Shown: one piece after another, positions 33,965-42,349 of the stretch
Layout of the letters: the number at the start of each line of letters is the position of its first letter
Position numbering within the stretch: position 1 is the stretch's first letter
Origin: Bacillus thuringiensis
GTDB lineage: Bacteria > Bacillota > Bacilli > Bacillales > Bacillaceae_G
Assembly (NCBI RefSeq): GCF_001182785.1
Contig: NZ_CP012099.1
Coordinates: 804,501 to 868,500 of the forward strand
DNA: 64,000 nt
Direction of reading: 5' to 3'
The notes under the pieces: model-generated
The model's input: only the letters and a program-made list of their open reading frames with translations
Told to the model about the DNA's origin: nothing
Database searches by the model: none
Position numbers and translations under genes: made by a program

Positions 33965-34449
33965 TGCTTTTTAAATGGATTGTAGGTATATGTATTACCA
34001 TTATGGTAATCATCTCTTCTATAGTTGGCGGAAAGAAATTGCTTGCATATGTGGAAAAAGAAAATACAAATATTCAAACCGAGCGAGCGGCAAACGAAAA
34101 AGAGAAAAAAGCTGCAGAAGAAGCCCCGCAAATTAGTGAAGGTGAAATTATTTCTACTATGCATAAAATGGTGCATCAAAAGGTAAAATCCTCTGAAAAA
34201 TGGGGATTTGTAGAGATGACAAAAAAGGAAATTTCTAATGTAAAAAGAGATATTGAAAATAGTACAGGTTTTCAATATAAAATGAAGTTATTTTCTATTA
34301 TAAATAGATGGGAAAAAGGAGATTTTTCTCAAACTGTTGAGGAGCATAACTTTTTATGGAGCCTTCAAGGTGGAGATACTGGCAAGGCGACGGAACGTTT
34401 ATCGCCAGAAGAGGAAAAGCAGTATATAAAAGAAATGAAGAGAAAATAA
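33964..34449 (+). CDS. Membrane-anchored protein (DUF6241-like), unknown
   Basis: 161 residues: a membrane anchor (about 5-22), a charged Glu/Lys linker (about 30-55) and a helical domain starting EGEIISTMHKMVHQKV. It resembles Bacillus proteins grouped as DUF6241, from memory only. ATG overlaps the preceding TAA by one base, so translation is coupled to the NTF2-like gene. Confidence 0.7.
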   Translation: MLFKWIVGICITIMVIISSIVGGKKLLAYVEKENTNIQTERAANEKEKKAAEEAPQISEGEIISTMHKMVHQKVKSSEKWGFVEMTKKEISNVKRDIENSTGFQYKMKLFSIINRWEKGDFSQTVEEHNFLWSLQGGDTGKATERLSPEEEKQYIKEMKRK

Positions 34450-34481
34450 AAACATCGCCAACCCAGATGACGATGTTTTTT
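34448..34481. terminator. Terminator between convergent genes
   Basis: AAAACATCG and CGATGTTTT enclose a 13-base loop, with T run on the right and A residues on the left. Confidence 0.8.
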
Positions 34482-34483
34482 CA

Positions 34484-35395
34484 TTAAGAATGTTTTCGCA
34501 TTAAAGCTCTAGTTGGCTGAACAGCGACAGTTTTGAAATGAGAAAATAAATAACATCCTGTTACAACGACAATTGTTCCTAAAATTTGTATCCACGTTAA
34601 TTCTTCTCCGAGGAATATGAATGCTAAAATGGCTGTGAAAATTGGATTGAAGTTTAGAAAAATACCTGATGTAGTTGCGCCTAATTTTTGTACGCCAATA
34701 TTCCAAAATACCATACAAAGAACTGTCGAAATAAGCCCAGTATATAAAAGTGATGTGATGAAAGAAGTATTTATATTTGAAACAGTGAAGCTACCTATGT
34801 TAAACGGTAGTAATAAAATAACGCCGAAAATACCAGAGTACAACGTTGCCATAAGTGGTGTAGTTGTTTTTGTTGCCCATTTACTACAAACAGAATAGAT
34901 TCCCCAAATACAAACTGCTGCAATCATCCATAAATCGCCACTATTAAAATGTAGTGAAAATAAAAGCGAGAAATCACCTTTTAATAGGACGAGGATAACC
35001 CCGAAGAATGAAAGAATCATGGATAGGATTTGAAGTGTATTTACTTTTTCTTTTAGAAATAATACTGAAAATAATGCGATTGAAATTGCATTCAATGTAG
35101 AGATAAGACCTACATTCGTAGCGGATGTTTTTTCTAATGCTAAAAATTGAAAGATGTTAAAAAGAGCGACCCCTGAAATTCCCATCAATATTAACGGAAG
35201 TATTGCGGTACGTGGTGGAAGGATTTTCTTTTCTTTAAACCATACCATTGGTAATAAACAAACAATCGCAATCATCCATCTTAAATTTGTCAGTGTCATC
35301 GGCGATGCATGATCGACGAGTGATTTTCCAACGACAAAATTTCCTCCCCATAATAAGCTCGTTAGTAATAGTAAAAAGACGTAAAAATAAGGCAT
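34484..35395 (-). CDS. EamA/DMT-family transporter
   Basis: 303 residues made of two EamA repeats of five helices each (about 1-140 and 150-290); LLWGGNFVVGKSLV and the second-repeat WGIYSVCSKWA are typical. These carriers export amino acids or metabolites. ATG at 35395 follows AAAAGGGGA; the frame runs 17 codons further without support. Divergent from an Lrp-type regulator, which probably controls it. Confidence 0.88.
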   Translation of the reverse strand: MPYFYVFLLLLTSLLWGGNFVVGKSLVDHASPMTLTNLRWMIAIVCLLPMVWFKEKKILPPRTAILPLILMGISGVALFNIFQFLALEKTSATNVGLISTLNAISIALFSVLFLKEKVNTLQILSMILSFFGVILVLLKGDFSLLFSLHFNSGDLWMIAAVCIWGIYSVCSKWATKTTTPLMATLYSGIFGVILLLPFNIGSFTVSNINTSFITSLLYTGLISTVLCMVFWNIGVQKLGATTSGIFLNFNPIFTAILAFIFLGEELTWIQILGTIVVVTGCYLFSHFKTVAVQPTRALMRKHS

Positions 35396-35510
35396 GCTAA
35401 AATCCCCTTTTTTGTAATCAATACGAATTGTAAATAATTTTAGCATTTTTCTTTATTGTGTAATATATTCTTTTGTATAATGGTTAAAACTCGATAAAAT
35501 ATTTATCTAT

Positions 35511-35534
35511 GAATGATATTTACGGAATGATATT
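35511..35534. promoter_or_regulatory. Direct repeat in the eamA-lrp divergent region
   Basis: GAATGATATT occurs at 35511-35520 and 35525-35534, 14 bases apart, 67 bases before the Lrp-type start. A candidate Lrp/AsnC binding site. Confidence 0.45.
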
Positions 35535-35600
35535 CAGTTTTGGGTAAATTATAAGGTATTTTTTCGAATAATCATCGGTAAGAAAAAAGGGGGAATTGTA

Positions 35601-36095
35601 ATGGAGTCGTCTGTTATTAAAGTGTTGGATGATTTGGATGTACAAATTTTAGATATATTGCAGAAGGAGTCACAAGTAAGTAATGCAGAGCTGGCACGTC
35701 GCGTTAATTTATCACCGGCTGCGATGCATGCAAGAATAAAAAGGTTAGATGGGGAAGGTTTCATCGATAAGCAAGTTGCGATTTTAAATCAAGAAAAGCT
35801 TGGATTTGATTTATTATGCTTTATTTTTATGAGTACGAATATTCATCAATTTGACAAGTTGGAAGTGTTGGAGAAAGAATTAGAATCGATGCCAGAAGTG
35901 TTAGAATGTCACTGTTTAACAGGAGAGTACGATTATTTATTAAAGGTTGCAAATCGTGATCGTAAAGAACTAGAGCAGTTTATTAGAAAGCTGAATAAGC
36001 TTGGTATTACAAGGATACAGACAAGTTTAGCACTTCGTGAAATTAAATATTCGACGGTATTGCCGATACGAAATGAGGAACCGAGCATCGATTAG
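35601..36095 (+). CDS. Lrp/AsnC-family transcriptional regulator
   Basis: 164 residues: winged-helix domain (about 10-70, VSNAELARRVNLSPAAMHARIKRLDGEG) and RAM/effector domain (about 78-155, with LECHCLTGEYDYLLKV). Regulators of this type sense amino acids. AAAAGGGGGAA precedes the ATG. Divergence from the EamA carrier is a common regulator-exporter arrangement. Confidence 0.93.
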   Translation: MESSVIKVLDDLDVQILDILQKESQVSNAELARRVNLSPAAMHARIKRLDGEGFIDKQVAILNQEKLGFDLLCFIFMSTNIHQFDKLEVLEKELESMPEVLECHCLTGEYDYLLKVANRDRKELEQFIRKLNKLGITRIQTSLALREIKYSTVLPIRNEEPSID

Positions 36096-36223
36096 ATTGC
36101 TTGGTTTTTTGTTTGTATAAATTGATTGACGAGGAGAAAAGAGAGATGTATTATTATATAAAAATATGAATTAAAATTCATTTTGAGTTATAAATATTAA
36201 TATCGAGGGCAAGGGGATGTAAT

Positions 36224-36679
36224 ATGAAAATCTGTAATGCGGTGACGAGTGATGTGAAAGAAATTTATAGTCTTATTGAGGTTTATGCAAAAGAGGGAGT
36301 TGTTTTACCACGTTCTCTTTTGTCTCTTTATCAATATTTGCAATGTTTATATGTTATGAAAGAAGACGAGAGAATTGTTGGAGTTGCTGGATTACATGTA
36401 TTAGGGGAAGATCTTGCAGAAATACGATCGTTAGTAGTTTCGCATACATATGCAGGGAAAGGGATAGGGCGTATGCTCGTAAATCATGTAATGGAGGAAG
36501 CTACGAAAATAAATGTAAGAAGAGTAATTTCCTTAACATATGAAACAGTATTTTTTCAAAAGTGTGGATTTGCTTTTGTAAATAAAGAAACGTTGCCAGA
36601 GAAAGTATGGATTGATTGTAGACATTGCCCAAAGGTGGATTATTGTGATGAAGTGGCGATGGTGCGGTATGTTGGATGA
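36224..36679 (+). CDS. GNAT-family N-acetyltransferase (ArgA-like)
   Basis: 151 residues. The acetyl-CoA binding motif is VSHTYAGKGIGRMLVNHV (about 75-95). The C-terminal CRHCPKVDYCDEVAM segment is typical of short YokL/ArgA-like acetyltransferases. Substrate unknown; amino-group acetylation of a glutamate-like metabolite is possible. AAGGGGATG lies before the ATG. Confidence 0.85.
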   Translation: MKICNAVTSDVKEIYSLIEVYAKEGVVLPRSLLSLYQYLQCLYVMKEDERIVGVAGLHVLGEDLAEIRSLVVSHTYAGKGIGRMLVNHVMEEATKINVRRVISLTYETVFFQKCGFAFVNKETLPEKVWIDCRHCPKVDYCDEVAMVRYVG

Positions 36680-36698
36680 AAAATTTATAGGGAAAAAG

Positions 36699-36735
36699 TT
36701 CCCACTATTATTTACATATATAGTGGGAATATATA
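36699..36735. terminator. Hairpin terminator between convergent genes
   Basis: TTCCCACTAT (36699-36708) and ATAGTGGGAA (36720-36729) form a perfect 10-bp stem; flanks are AT-rich without a clean T tract. Confidence 0.6.
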
Positions 36736-36759
36736 TTTCCATAAGAAATGGACAGGTTA

Positions 36760-37530
36760 TTAAGAATTTGAATTCTTTTGTCTCACGGCAAAATTATAAA
36801 GTGGATCTTTAAGTTCATAGTTATACGTTAAACCGTCGACAATTCCTACAACTTTATCATTATCATAAAGATCGAGCATAAATTGTGCCATTTGTTTTGC
36901 AGTGTGGAATTTTGGTACAACATTATCGTATTGGAATTCATCAATATCAAATGAACGTTTCGCAAATTCTGTTTCAGTTGCAGCAGGAGCTAAAACTTTT
37001 GCTTGCAGTTTTGCGCCTTGTTCTTTCAGTTCGTGAGACAGCCCTTCTGTAAAGGCACTTACATAGAATTTCGTAGCGCAATACGTAATAGCATCAGCAA
37101 CAATTGTGTATCCGCCGCCCGATGAAACGTTAATAAGCTGTGTTCCATCAACCATTGAATAATCTCGAACGAAAAGAGAAGAGAGTATTGTTAGTGCTTC
37201 TATATTGACATGCAACATCGTCTCTATTTTATTTAAATTTTGTTCAGCAATTGAGGCGAAATTACCAAAACCTGCGTTGTTAATCCACGTTTCAATTTGA
37301 AAAGCTTGTAGGCTTTCATAAAGTTTATAAACATCTTCAGTCACAGATAAATCAGTTTTTCGAATGACAACATCCAACTCAGGATGCATTTCGTTAATTT
37401 TCAATTTTAATCCGTTTAATTCTTCTTGTCTTCGAGCTACAAGTACTAAATTTTTTCCGCGAGATGCAAATGCTAAAGCTGTTTCATAACCAATTCCAGA
37501 ACTTGCGCCAGTAATAACCGTGTATTTCAT
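36760..37530 (-). CDS. SDR-family oxidoreductase
   Basis: 256 residues of the classical short-chain dehydrogenase fold: TGASSGIGYETA at the N-terminus (NADP binding), NNAGFG near 90, catalytic Ser in INVSSGGG and YCATK (Tyr-x3-Lys) near 155. ATG at 37530 follows GGGGGA. Divergent from a MerR-type gene and served by a promoter with MerR-type 19-base spacer. Confidence 0.92.
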   Translation of the reverse strand: MKYTVITGASSGIGYETALAFASRGKNLVLVARRQEELNGLKLKINEMHPELDVVIRKTDLSVTEDVYKLYESLQAFQIETWINNAGFGNFASIAEQNLNKIETMLHVNIEALTILSSLFVRDYSMVDGTQLINVSSGGGYTIVADAITYCATKFYVSAFTEGLSHELKEQGAKLQAKVLAPAATETEFAKRSFDIDEFQYDNVVPKFHTAKQMAQFMLDLYDNDKVVGIVDGLTYNYELKDPLYNFAVRQKNSNS

Positions 37531-37567
37531 ATAAAATCCCCCTAAATTCAAATTCATTTATGGTTAG

Positions 37568-37598
37568 ATTGTATTTGTTAGAGTATACTCTAAGTCAA
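37568..37598 (-). promoter_or_regulatory. MerR-type promoter of the SDR gene
   Basis: On the minus strand TTGACT (37593-37598 region), a 19-base spacer and TACAAT (37568-37573). The spacer contains the perfect palindrome TTAGAGTATACTCTAA (37578-37593). The over-long spacer with a dyad is the hallmark of promoters activated by MerR-family twisting. Confidence 0.85.
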
Positions 37599-37664
37599 AT
37601 GTTTTTTATAAATTTGATTCGGTCATAAAATATATGAGGGTAAGCATATGGAGGGAGTTTGAGT

Positions 37665-38024
37665 ATGTACACAATTAGCGAGGTAGCAAAGTTATTAGGA
37701 GTGAGCACATATACACTACGCTATTATGAAAAGGAAAATATATTAATTGCAAATCGTGATACAAATGGAAATCGACTTTACGAAGAGTCACATATAAAGT
37801 GGTTGCAGTTTGTAATGAAATTAAAACAAACGCAAATGCCAATAGCGAAAATAAGAGAATACGCTAGACTATATACAGAAGGGGAGCATACAACAGAAGC
37901 TCGTTTACAGCTTCTAGAAGATCATAGGAAATCTATTCAGATTCAAAGAGAAAACTTAGAGGTTACAGAGAAGATGCTTGAGAATAAAATTAGTGCATAC
38001 AAAAACTTATTGGAAAATAAATAG
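37665..38024 (+). CDS. MerR-family transcriptional regulator
   Basis: 119 residues: winged helix YTISEVAKLLGVSTYTLRYYEKENIL, then a dimerisation coiled coil (about 80-119). There is no Cys-rich or drug-binding C-terminal domain, so it belongs to the short, effector-poor class. GGAGGGAG lies seven bases before the ATG at 37665. It should activate the divergent SDR gene and itself. Confidence 0.93.
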   Translation: MYTISEVAKLLGVSTYTLRYYEKENILIANRDTNGNRLYEESHIKWLQFVMKLKQTQMPIAKIREYARLYTEGEHTTEARLQLLEDHRKSIQIQRENLEVTEKMLENKISAYKNLLENK

Positions 38025-38272
38025 ATGGTTGTTATGTGATGAAAAATGGATTTGATCTATGAGTATTTCATCATAGTGTACGGATAAATAAAAAAGAGCA
38101 GCTAGCAAAAGCTAACTGCTCCATTCAAGGGATCTCTCCAAGGGGGAGTGGAGAAAATATTATGTTACTGGCAGTATTAACAGATTATTGAGAAATATAC
38201 AAATCGGATGAAAGAAATTTTAAAAAAACTTTCGGCATTGACAGTTTTTAAAATGTTCATGTACAATATATA
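38025..38272. other. Non-coding stretch before the SMR operon
   Basis: Holds a hairpin GAGCAGCTAGC-AAAA-GCTAACTGCTC at 38096-38121 that lacks a T tract, and a second short dyad CTCTCC..GGAGTGGAG. TTGACA (38238-38243), 18 bases, TACAAT (38262-38267) make a promoter for the SMR genes. No guanidine (ykkC) riboswitch or T-box motif was found. Confidence 0.5.
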
Positions 38273-38289
38273 TGAATGACATTCAGTCA
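38273..38289. promoter_or_regulatory. TetR operator candidate 1
   Basis: TGAATGA-CAT-TCAGTCA, just after the -10 of the promoter at 38238-38267. Same 7-3-7 pattern as sites at 38406, 39213 and 39876. Confidence 0.75.
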
Positions 38290-38405
38290 TTTTTTATGTG
38301 ACAGGATGTAGTTAGTTTAAAAATGGAACAAATACAATGGTAAATGAGGATGATAGTTGTTTTTATATAGTATTGATGAAAGAGTATATTTTTTTAAAAC
38401 AAAAA

Positions 38406-38422
38406 TGACTGATAGTCAGTCA
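38406..38422. promoter_or_regulatory. TetR operator candidate 2
   Basis: TGACTGA-TAG-TCAGTCA, a perfect 7-3-7 palindrome 15 bases before the first SMR start codon. Confidence 0.75.
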
Positions 38423-38437
38423 TAAGAGGTGAGAGGT

Positions 38438-38782
38438 ATGAAAAATAGAGCTTGGTTATATGTCATATTAACATGTATCTTTGAAATTTTTTGGGTGTTT
38501 GGTTTTAATACGGCTAATACTTGGTGGCATTGGATTATTATTTTAGGAGTTATCGCTGTTGATTTTCACTTCCTTTCTAAAGCGTGTGAACATCTTGCAA
38601 CCGGGACTGTATATGCTGTTTTCGCCGGAGCTGGTACGGTAGGTACTTTCTTAATGGATGTATTCCTTTTCGGCGGGAGTTTCAGTGTAGGAAAATTATT
38701 CTTTATCGTGATGGTTGTAGCTGGCGTTATCGGTTTAAAGCTAGCTGATAATAAAGAAGAAACTGTGGAAGGAGCTGCTTAA
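38438..38782 (+). CDS. SMR-family multidrug efflux subunit A
   Basis: 114 residues, four helices. The essential membrane Glu is in ILTCIFEIFWVFGF (about residue 14). Forms a heterodimer with the following gene, as in EbrAB, YkkCD and YvdRS pairs. ATG at 38438 follows AGAGGTGAGAGG; a GTG three codons earlier has no site. Confidence 0.9.
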   Translation: MKNRAWLYVILTCIFEIFWVFGFNTANTWWHWIIILGVIAVDFHFLSKACEHLATGTVYAVFAGAGTVGTFLMDVFLFGGSFSVGKLFFIVMVVAGVIGLKLADNKEETVEGAA

Positions 38783-38784
38783 AG

Positions 38785-39099
38785 ATGGGTTGGTTTTTCG
38801 TATTTTGTGCTGCAATTAGTGAAATAGTCGGTGTGATAGGACTTAAAATGTATAGTAAAGATAAGACATTAGCCAATGGTGCGATTTATATAGGCGGGTT
38901 TGCTACATCCTTCGCATTTTTGTATACTTCCTTCTTATTTTTACAAGTAAGTGTCGCGTATGCGGTTTGGATTGGTATTGGAACAGCAGGTGCAGTTTTG
39001 TTAAACATGTTCTTGTTTGGTGAGTCGAAAAGCAAAGCGCGTATTATTAGTGTGTTTCTTATTGTATGTGGAGTGACAGGATTAAAGGCACTTTCTTAA
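38785..39099 (+). CDS. SMR-family multidrug efflux subunit B
   Basis: 104 residues, four helices with Glu in FVFCAAISEIVGVIGLK (about 13) and the C-terminal VCGVTGLKALS typical of SMR. It starts two bases after the first subunit stops. Expected substrates are cationic or guanidinium-like compounds, but not readable from sequence. Confidence 0.92.
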   Translation: MGWFFVFCAAISEIVGVIGLKMYSKDKTLANGAIYIGGFATSFAFLYTSFLFLQVSVAYAVWIGIGTAGAVLLNMFLFGESKSKARIISVFLIVCGVTGLKALS

Positions 39100-39183
39100 A
39101 GATATATTGTATTTTTATCTCCTAATTGTTTATTAGGAGATTTTATTATAAAAAAAATGACTTCCTCTTAGAGTTCACTATCA

Positions 39184-39229
39184 TTGACAGTACAATCAAT
39201 TATCTTATAAAATGAGTGACAGTCATTCA
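39184..39229 (+). promoter_or_regulatory. tetR promoter and operator candidate 3
   Basis: TTGACA (39184-39189), 16 bases, TATAAA (39206-39211), then TGAGTGA-CAG-TCATTCA at 39213-39229, the same operator pattern with one mismatch between arms. Suggests autorepression. Confidence 0.75.
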
Positions 39230-39254
39230 ATATGCGTGTGAAAGGGTTTAGATG

Positions 39255-39830
39255 ATGAATAAAAAAGAGAAAATTGTCTATGCAGCTATTGAAGTGTTTC
39301 AGGAAAAGGGCGTCGAAAAAACGAAGATTTCTGATATCGTGAAATTAGCTGGCATTGCGCAAGGAACTTTCTATTTATATTTTCCTTCTAAGCTATCTGT
39401 TATGCCTGCAATAGCAGAAGTGATGGTTGAAAAGATGATACTTGCAGTGAAAGAGAAAGTACAAAAAGATGTACCTTTTTCAAATAAAGTGGCACAAGTA
39501 ATCGATGCAGTGTTTCACTTTATAGAGGAATACCGTGAAATACAAGCTTTAATGTATGCGGGTCTTGCATCTACAGAACATATAAAAGAGTGGGAAGCTG
39601 TGTATGAGCCTCTTTATATGTGGTTAAGTGAATTTTTAAGTGGGGCGAAAGAAGCTGGTGAAATTCGTGATTCGGTTCACGCAGAACGAACAGCGAAGTT
39701 ATTTATCGCTCTTGTTGAATCAGCAGCGGAACAAGTTTATTTATATGATCATAAAGATGATGAGCAAGTTGAGCTACAAAAGGCAGAAGTACTAGATTTT
39801 TTAACACATGCACTACATATAAAGAAGTAG
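39255..39830 (+). CDS. TetR/AcrR-family repressor
   Basis: 191 residues: N-terminal HTH (about 5-50, TKISDIVKLAGIAQGTFYLYFPSKLSV) and an all-helical ligand domain. An ATG at 39252 is an equal alternative; AAAGGG is eight bases from 39255. It sits between an SMR pair and an MFS pump, and four copies of one palindrome precede these units, so it most likely represses all three. Confidence 0.92.
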   Translation: MNKKEKIVYAAIEVFQEKGVEKTKISDIVKLAGIAQGTFYLYFPSKLSVMPAIAEVMVEKMILAVKEKVQKDVPFSNKVAQVIDAVFHFIEEYREIQALMYAGLASTEHIKEWEAVYEPLYMWLSEFLSGAKEAGEIRDSVHAERTAKLFIALVESAAEQVYLYDHKDDEQVELQKAEVLDFLTHALHIKK

Positions 39831-39836
39831 TAAGAT

Positions 39837-39867
39837 GAACCTGTCTGAAAAGGTAGGTTCATTTTTG
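39837..39867 (+). terminator. Terminator of tetR
   Basis: GAACCTGTCT-GAAA-AGGTAGGTTC with one mismatch, then ATTTTT. Confidence 0.8.
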
Positions 39868-39875
39868 AGGAAAAC

Positions 39876-39892
39876 TGAATGATAGTCATTCA
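39876..39892. promoter_or_regulatory. TetR operator candidate 4
   Basis: TGAATGA-TAG-TCATTCA, a perfect 7-3-7 palindrome about 150 bases before the MFS pump start. Confidence 0.78.
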
Positions 39893-39932
39893 CCTAATGC
39901 TTATGTATGTGTGGAAGGATAGAGTGAAATTC

Positions 39933-39964
39933 TAATGAGTGGAGGCATCTTCACTCATTACTAG
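39933..39964 (+). other. Possible leader peptide and hairpin before the MFS pump
   Basis: TAATGAGTG (39933-39941) and CACTCATTA (39952-39960) form a perfect 9-bp stem around an ATG at 39935 that opens a nine-codon frame MSGGIFTHY. Further downstream GCCC and GGGC arms enclose an A-rich stretch ahead of ATTATTTTTT. Resistance genes often have such attenuators, but the ribosome binding site here is poor and the case is weak. Confidence 0.3.
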
Positions 39965-40042
39965 CCCGCAAAGAGCAGGATAAAGAAAAAGCTTCTTGGG
40001 CATTATTTTTTGAGAGGAACTTACGGGAAGAGGTGTTAAAAA

Positions 40043-41245
40043 GTGAAGAAACCGATAAAAGAGCAAAAGATGGTATTGGTCATTCTTTTGAGTAATATAT
40101 TTATCGCTTTTCTAGGGATTGGATTAATCATTCCGGTTATGCCGTCCTTTATGAATGATATGGGTTTAACAGGGAAGACGATGGGATATCTCGTTGCAGT
40201 ATTTGCAATGGCACAGCTCATTACTTCACCTATTACAGGCCGATGGGTTGATCTTTACGGTAGGAAGAAAATGATAATCATTGGATTATTTATTTTTGGT
40301 GTTTCAGAGCTTCTTTTTGGATTGGGAAAAGATGTATGGATGCTTTATGTAGCAAGGGTGTTAGGCGGAATTAGTGCTGCGTTTATTATGCCTGGTGTTA
40401 CGGCATATGTTGCGGATATTACATCTATTCAGGAACGTCCAAAGGCGATGGGATACTTATCTGCAGCTATTAGTACTGGATTCATTATAGGGCCTGGAAT
40501 CGGCGGATTTATTGCAGAATACGGTATACGTGTGCCGTTTTTTGTTGCAGCAGCAATTGCCTTTATAGCATGTGTGATTTCGATCTTTATTTTAAAAGAA
40601 CCGTTAACGAAAGAAGAACTTGCAGAGATTTCTTCTAATACGAAGGAATCAAGTTTTATTGGTGATTTAAAGAAATCATTACATCCAATGTATGCAATTG
40701 CATTTATTATCGTATTTGTACTCGCATTCGGATTATCAGCGTATGAAACAGTGTTTAGCTTGTTCTCTGATCATAAATTTGGCTTCTCGCCGAAAGATAT
40801 TGCAGCAATTATTACAATTAGTTCAATCTTTGGGGTAGTTGTGCAAGTATTTATGTTTGGCAAATTAGTAGACATGTTCGGTGAGAAAGTATTAATCCAA
40901 ATATGTTTAATTGTAGGGGCAGTATTAGCATTCGTCTCAACTGTAGTCTTTAATTATTGGATTGTACTTCTCGTTACTTGCTTCATTTTCTTAGCATTTG
41001 ATTTACTTCGTCCAGCTTTAACGACGTTTTTATCAAAAGCAGCTGGAAAAGAGCAAGGATTCGTTGCTGGAATGAACTCGACTTATACGAGTTTAGGAAA
41101 TATCGCAGGACCAGCGATGGGCGGAATATTATTTGATATGAATATTCATTATCCATATGCATTTTCAGGAGTTGTTTTAATAGTTGGTCTCGCTATTACA
41201 TTTATGTGGAGAGAGAAACAGTTGGCTGAAAGTTTTGCGAAGTAA
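40043..41245 (+). CDS. MFS drug:H+ antiporter
   Basis: 400 residues, twelve helices. Motif A is GRWVDLYGRKKMI (about 63) and motif C is GFIIGPGIGGFIAE (about 148), which define the DHA1 group with Bmr, NorA and TetA-type pumps. GTG start with GGAAGAGG upstream. Under probable TetR control together with the SMR pair, giving a two-pump response to one signal. Confidence 0.92.
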   Translation: MKKPIKEQKMVLVILLSNIFIAFLGIGLIIPVMPSFMNDMGLTGKTMGYLVAVFAMAQLITSPITGRWVDLYGRKKMIIIGLFIFGVSELLFGLGKDVWMLYVARVLGGISAAFIMPGVTAYVADITSIQERPKAMGYLSAAISTGFIIGPGIGGFIAEYGIRVPFFVAAAIAFIACVISIFILKEPLTKEELAEISSNTKESSFIGDLKKSLHPMYAIAFIIVFVLAFGLSAYETVFSLFSDHKFGFSPKDIAAIITISSIFGVVVQVFMFGKLVDMFGEKVLIQICLIVGAVLAFVSTVVFNYWIVLLVTCFIFLAFDLLRPALTTFLSKAAGKEQGFVAGMNSTYTSLGNIAGPAMGGILFDMNIHYPYAFSGVVLIVGLAITFMWREKQLAESFAK

Positions 41246-41276
41246 TAAAACCCCTTACGACGGTAAGGGGTTTTTG
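41246..41276. terminator. Bidirectional terminator between MFS and hxlR
   Basis: AAAACCCCTTAC-GACG-GTAAGGGGTTTT, perfect stem with T run on the right and A residues on the left. Confidence 0.93.
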
Positions 41277-41278
41277 TT

Positions 41279-41617
41279 TTATAAACTTAATCCAAACCGT
41301 TTTAATTCAATAAAAATCCCCTCTAATTGCTTTCCTTTATCCGTTAATGTGTACTCTACACGAGGCGGAACTTCTGGATATACTTTTCTCGTTATAATGC
41401 CTTGCGATTCTAATTCTTTTAGTCGAAGCGATAATGTTTTTGGACTAATACCATTCATTGATTTTTGTAAATCACTAAAGCGTAATGTTCCTTCGATAAG
41501 AAGATCACGAATGATTAAAAACGTCCATTTTGTACTAATTACATCAAGGGTTTTAGCGATAGGACAAGGTATGCCAGGTAAACCTTTCGTTAATTCAACT
41601 GGATCTATATTGTTCAT
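41279..41617 (-). CDS. HxlR-family transcriptional regulator
   Basis: 112 residues with the winged HTH of HxlR/DUF24 proteins (CPIAKTLDVISTKWTFLIIRDLL, GISPKTLSLRLKELESQGII, YTLTDKGKQL). The single Cys in PGIPCPIA is the conserved residue by which YodB, CatR and HypR sense quinones, diamide or disulphide stress. ATG at 41617 follows GGAGG. Divergent from a lipoprotein and an MdaB-like flavoprotein, a typical electrophile-stress target. Confidence 0.92.
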   Translation of the reverse strand: MNNIDPVELTKGLPGIPCPIAKTLDVISTKWTFLIIRDLLIEGTLRFSDLQKSMNGISPKTLSLRLKELESQGIITRKVYPEVPPRVEYTLTDKGKQLEGIFIELKRFGLSL

Positions 41618-41786
41618 GGAACTAGCCTCCATAAAATTTTTTTGGATGAATTTGCTTTATAGTATCACAAAACTATACTTTTAGTAACTATATGAAAAAA
41701 ATATCACTACTTCCATAAAGGAAGTTAGTGCATATACAATAGCAATACGAAACAAAAAGGATTTATATAAGGAGGTGGTGATTTCT

Positions 41787-42326
41787 ATGGGGATGAAAAA
41801 GTTATTTGGATTTCTTAGTTTGTTTGTTATTTGTATTGTGCTTGTAGCTTGCGGTGTGGAAGAGAAAACTGAAGTCCAGTTATTAAAAGAAATGCCAAAG
41901 CCAAAAGTAATGACAATTGATCCCTCAATAAGTAAAAAAGAAGCGACAGAAATGGTTCATGCGGCGCAGCGTTTTTATGCATTTTGGGATACAGGTAAGG
42001 AGGAAATTATTCCGCAGACTGTTACTGAAAATTTTTTCGATAATACATTGCCGAAAGGGCGACCACAAGGCATTGAAGGATTAAAGTTTGCAGCGCAAAA
42101 TTTTCGTAAAGTTGTGCCTGATATACATTGCGAGATTGAAGACTTATTGGTTGTTGGTGATAAAGTAACAGCCCGTCTTTCTTTTACAGGAACGCATAAT
42201 GGTAAGGAAATTAATTTTTTTGCAATTGATATTTTACATGTGAAAGACGGAAAGATAACGGAAGATTGGCATTTAGAAGATAATCTTACACTACAGCAGC
42301 AACTTGGCTTAATAGCTGAAGAGTAG
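41787..42326 (+). CDS. Lipoprotein with SnoaL-like (ester cyclase) domain
   Basis: 179 residues: lipoprotein signal with lipobox VLVAC near residue 22, then a polyketide-cyclase-type NTF2 fold (about 55-175, ending KITEDWHLEDNLTLQQQLG). The start at 41787 lies after GGAGG; a GTG four codons upstream is inside the site. Reported SnoaL-type proteins often accompany quinone reductases. Exact activity unknown. Confidence 0.85.
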   Translation: MGMKKLFGFLSLFVICIVLVACGVEEKTEVQLLKEMPKPKVMTIDPSISKKEATEMVHAAQRFYAFWDTGKEEIIPQTVTENFFDNTLPKGRPQGIEGLKFAAQNFRKVVPDIHCEIEDLLVVGDKVTARLSFTGTHNGKEINFFAIDILHVKDGKITEDWHLEDNLTLQQQLGLIAEE

Positions 42327-42349
42327 ATCATATAGGGGAGAGAAAAGTA

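Noticed and set aside
38025..38272. Guanidine (ykkC) riboswitch before the SMR pair
   Set aside because: The conserved ACGR and GGGAGA-type blocks of the class are absent, while TetR-type operators are present.
41184..41684. Plus-strand frame of 166 codons
   Set aside because: It overlaps the end of the MFS gene, a terminator and the whole of the better supported hxlR gene on the other strand.
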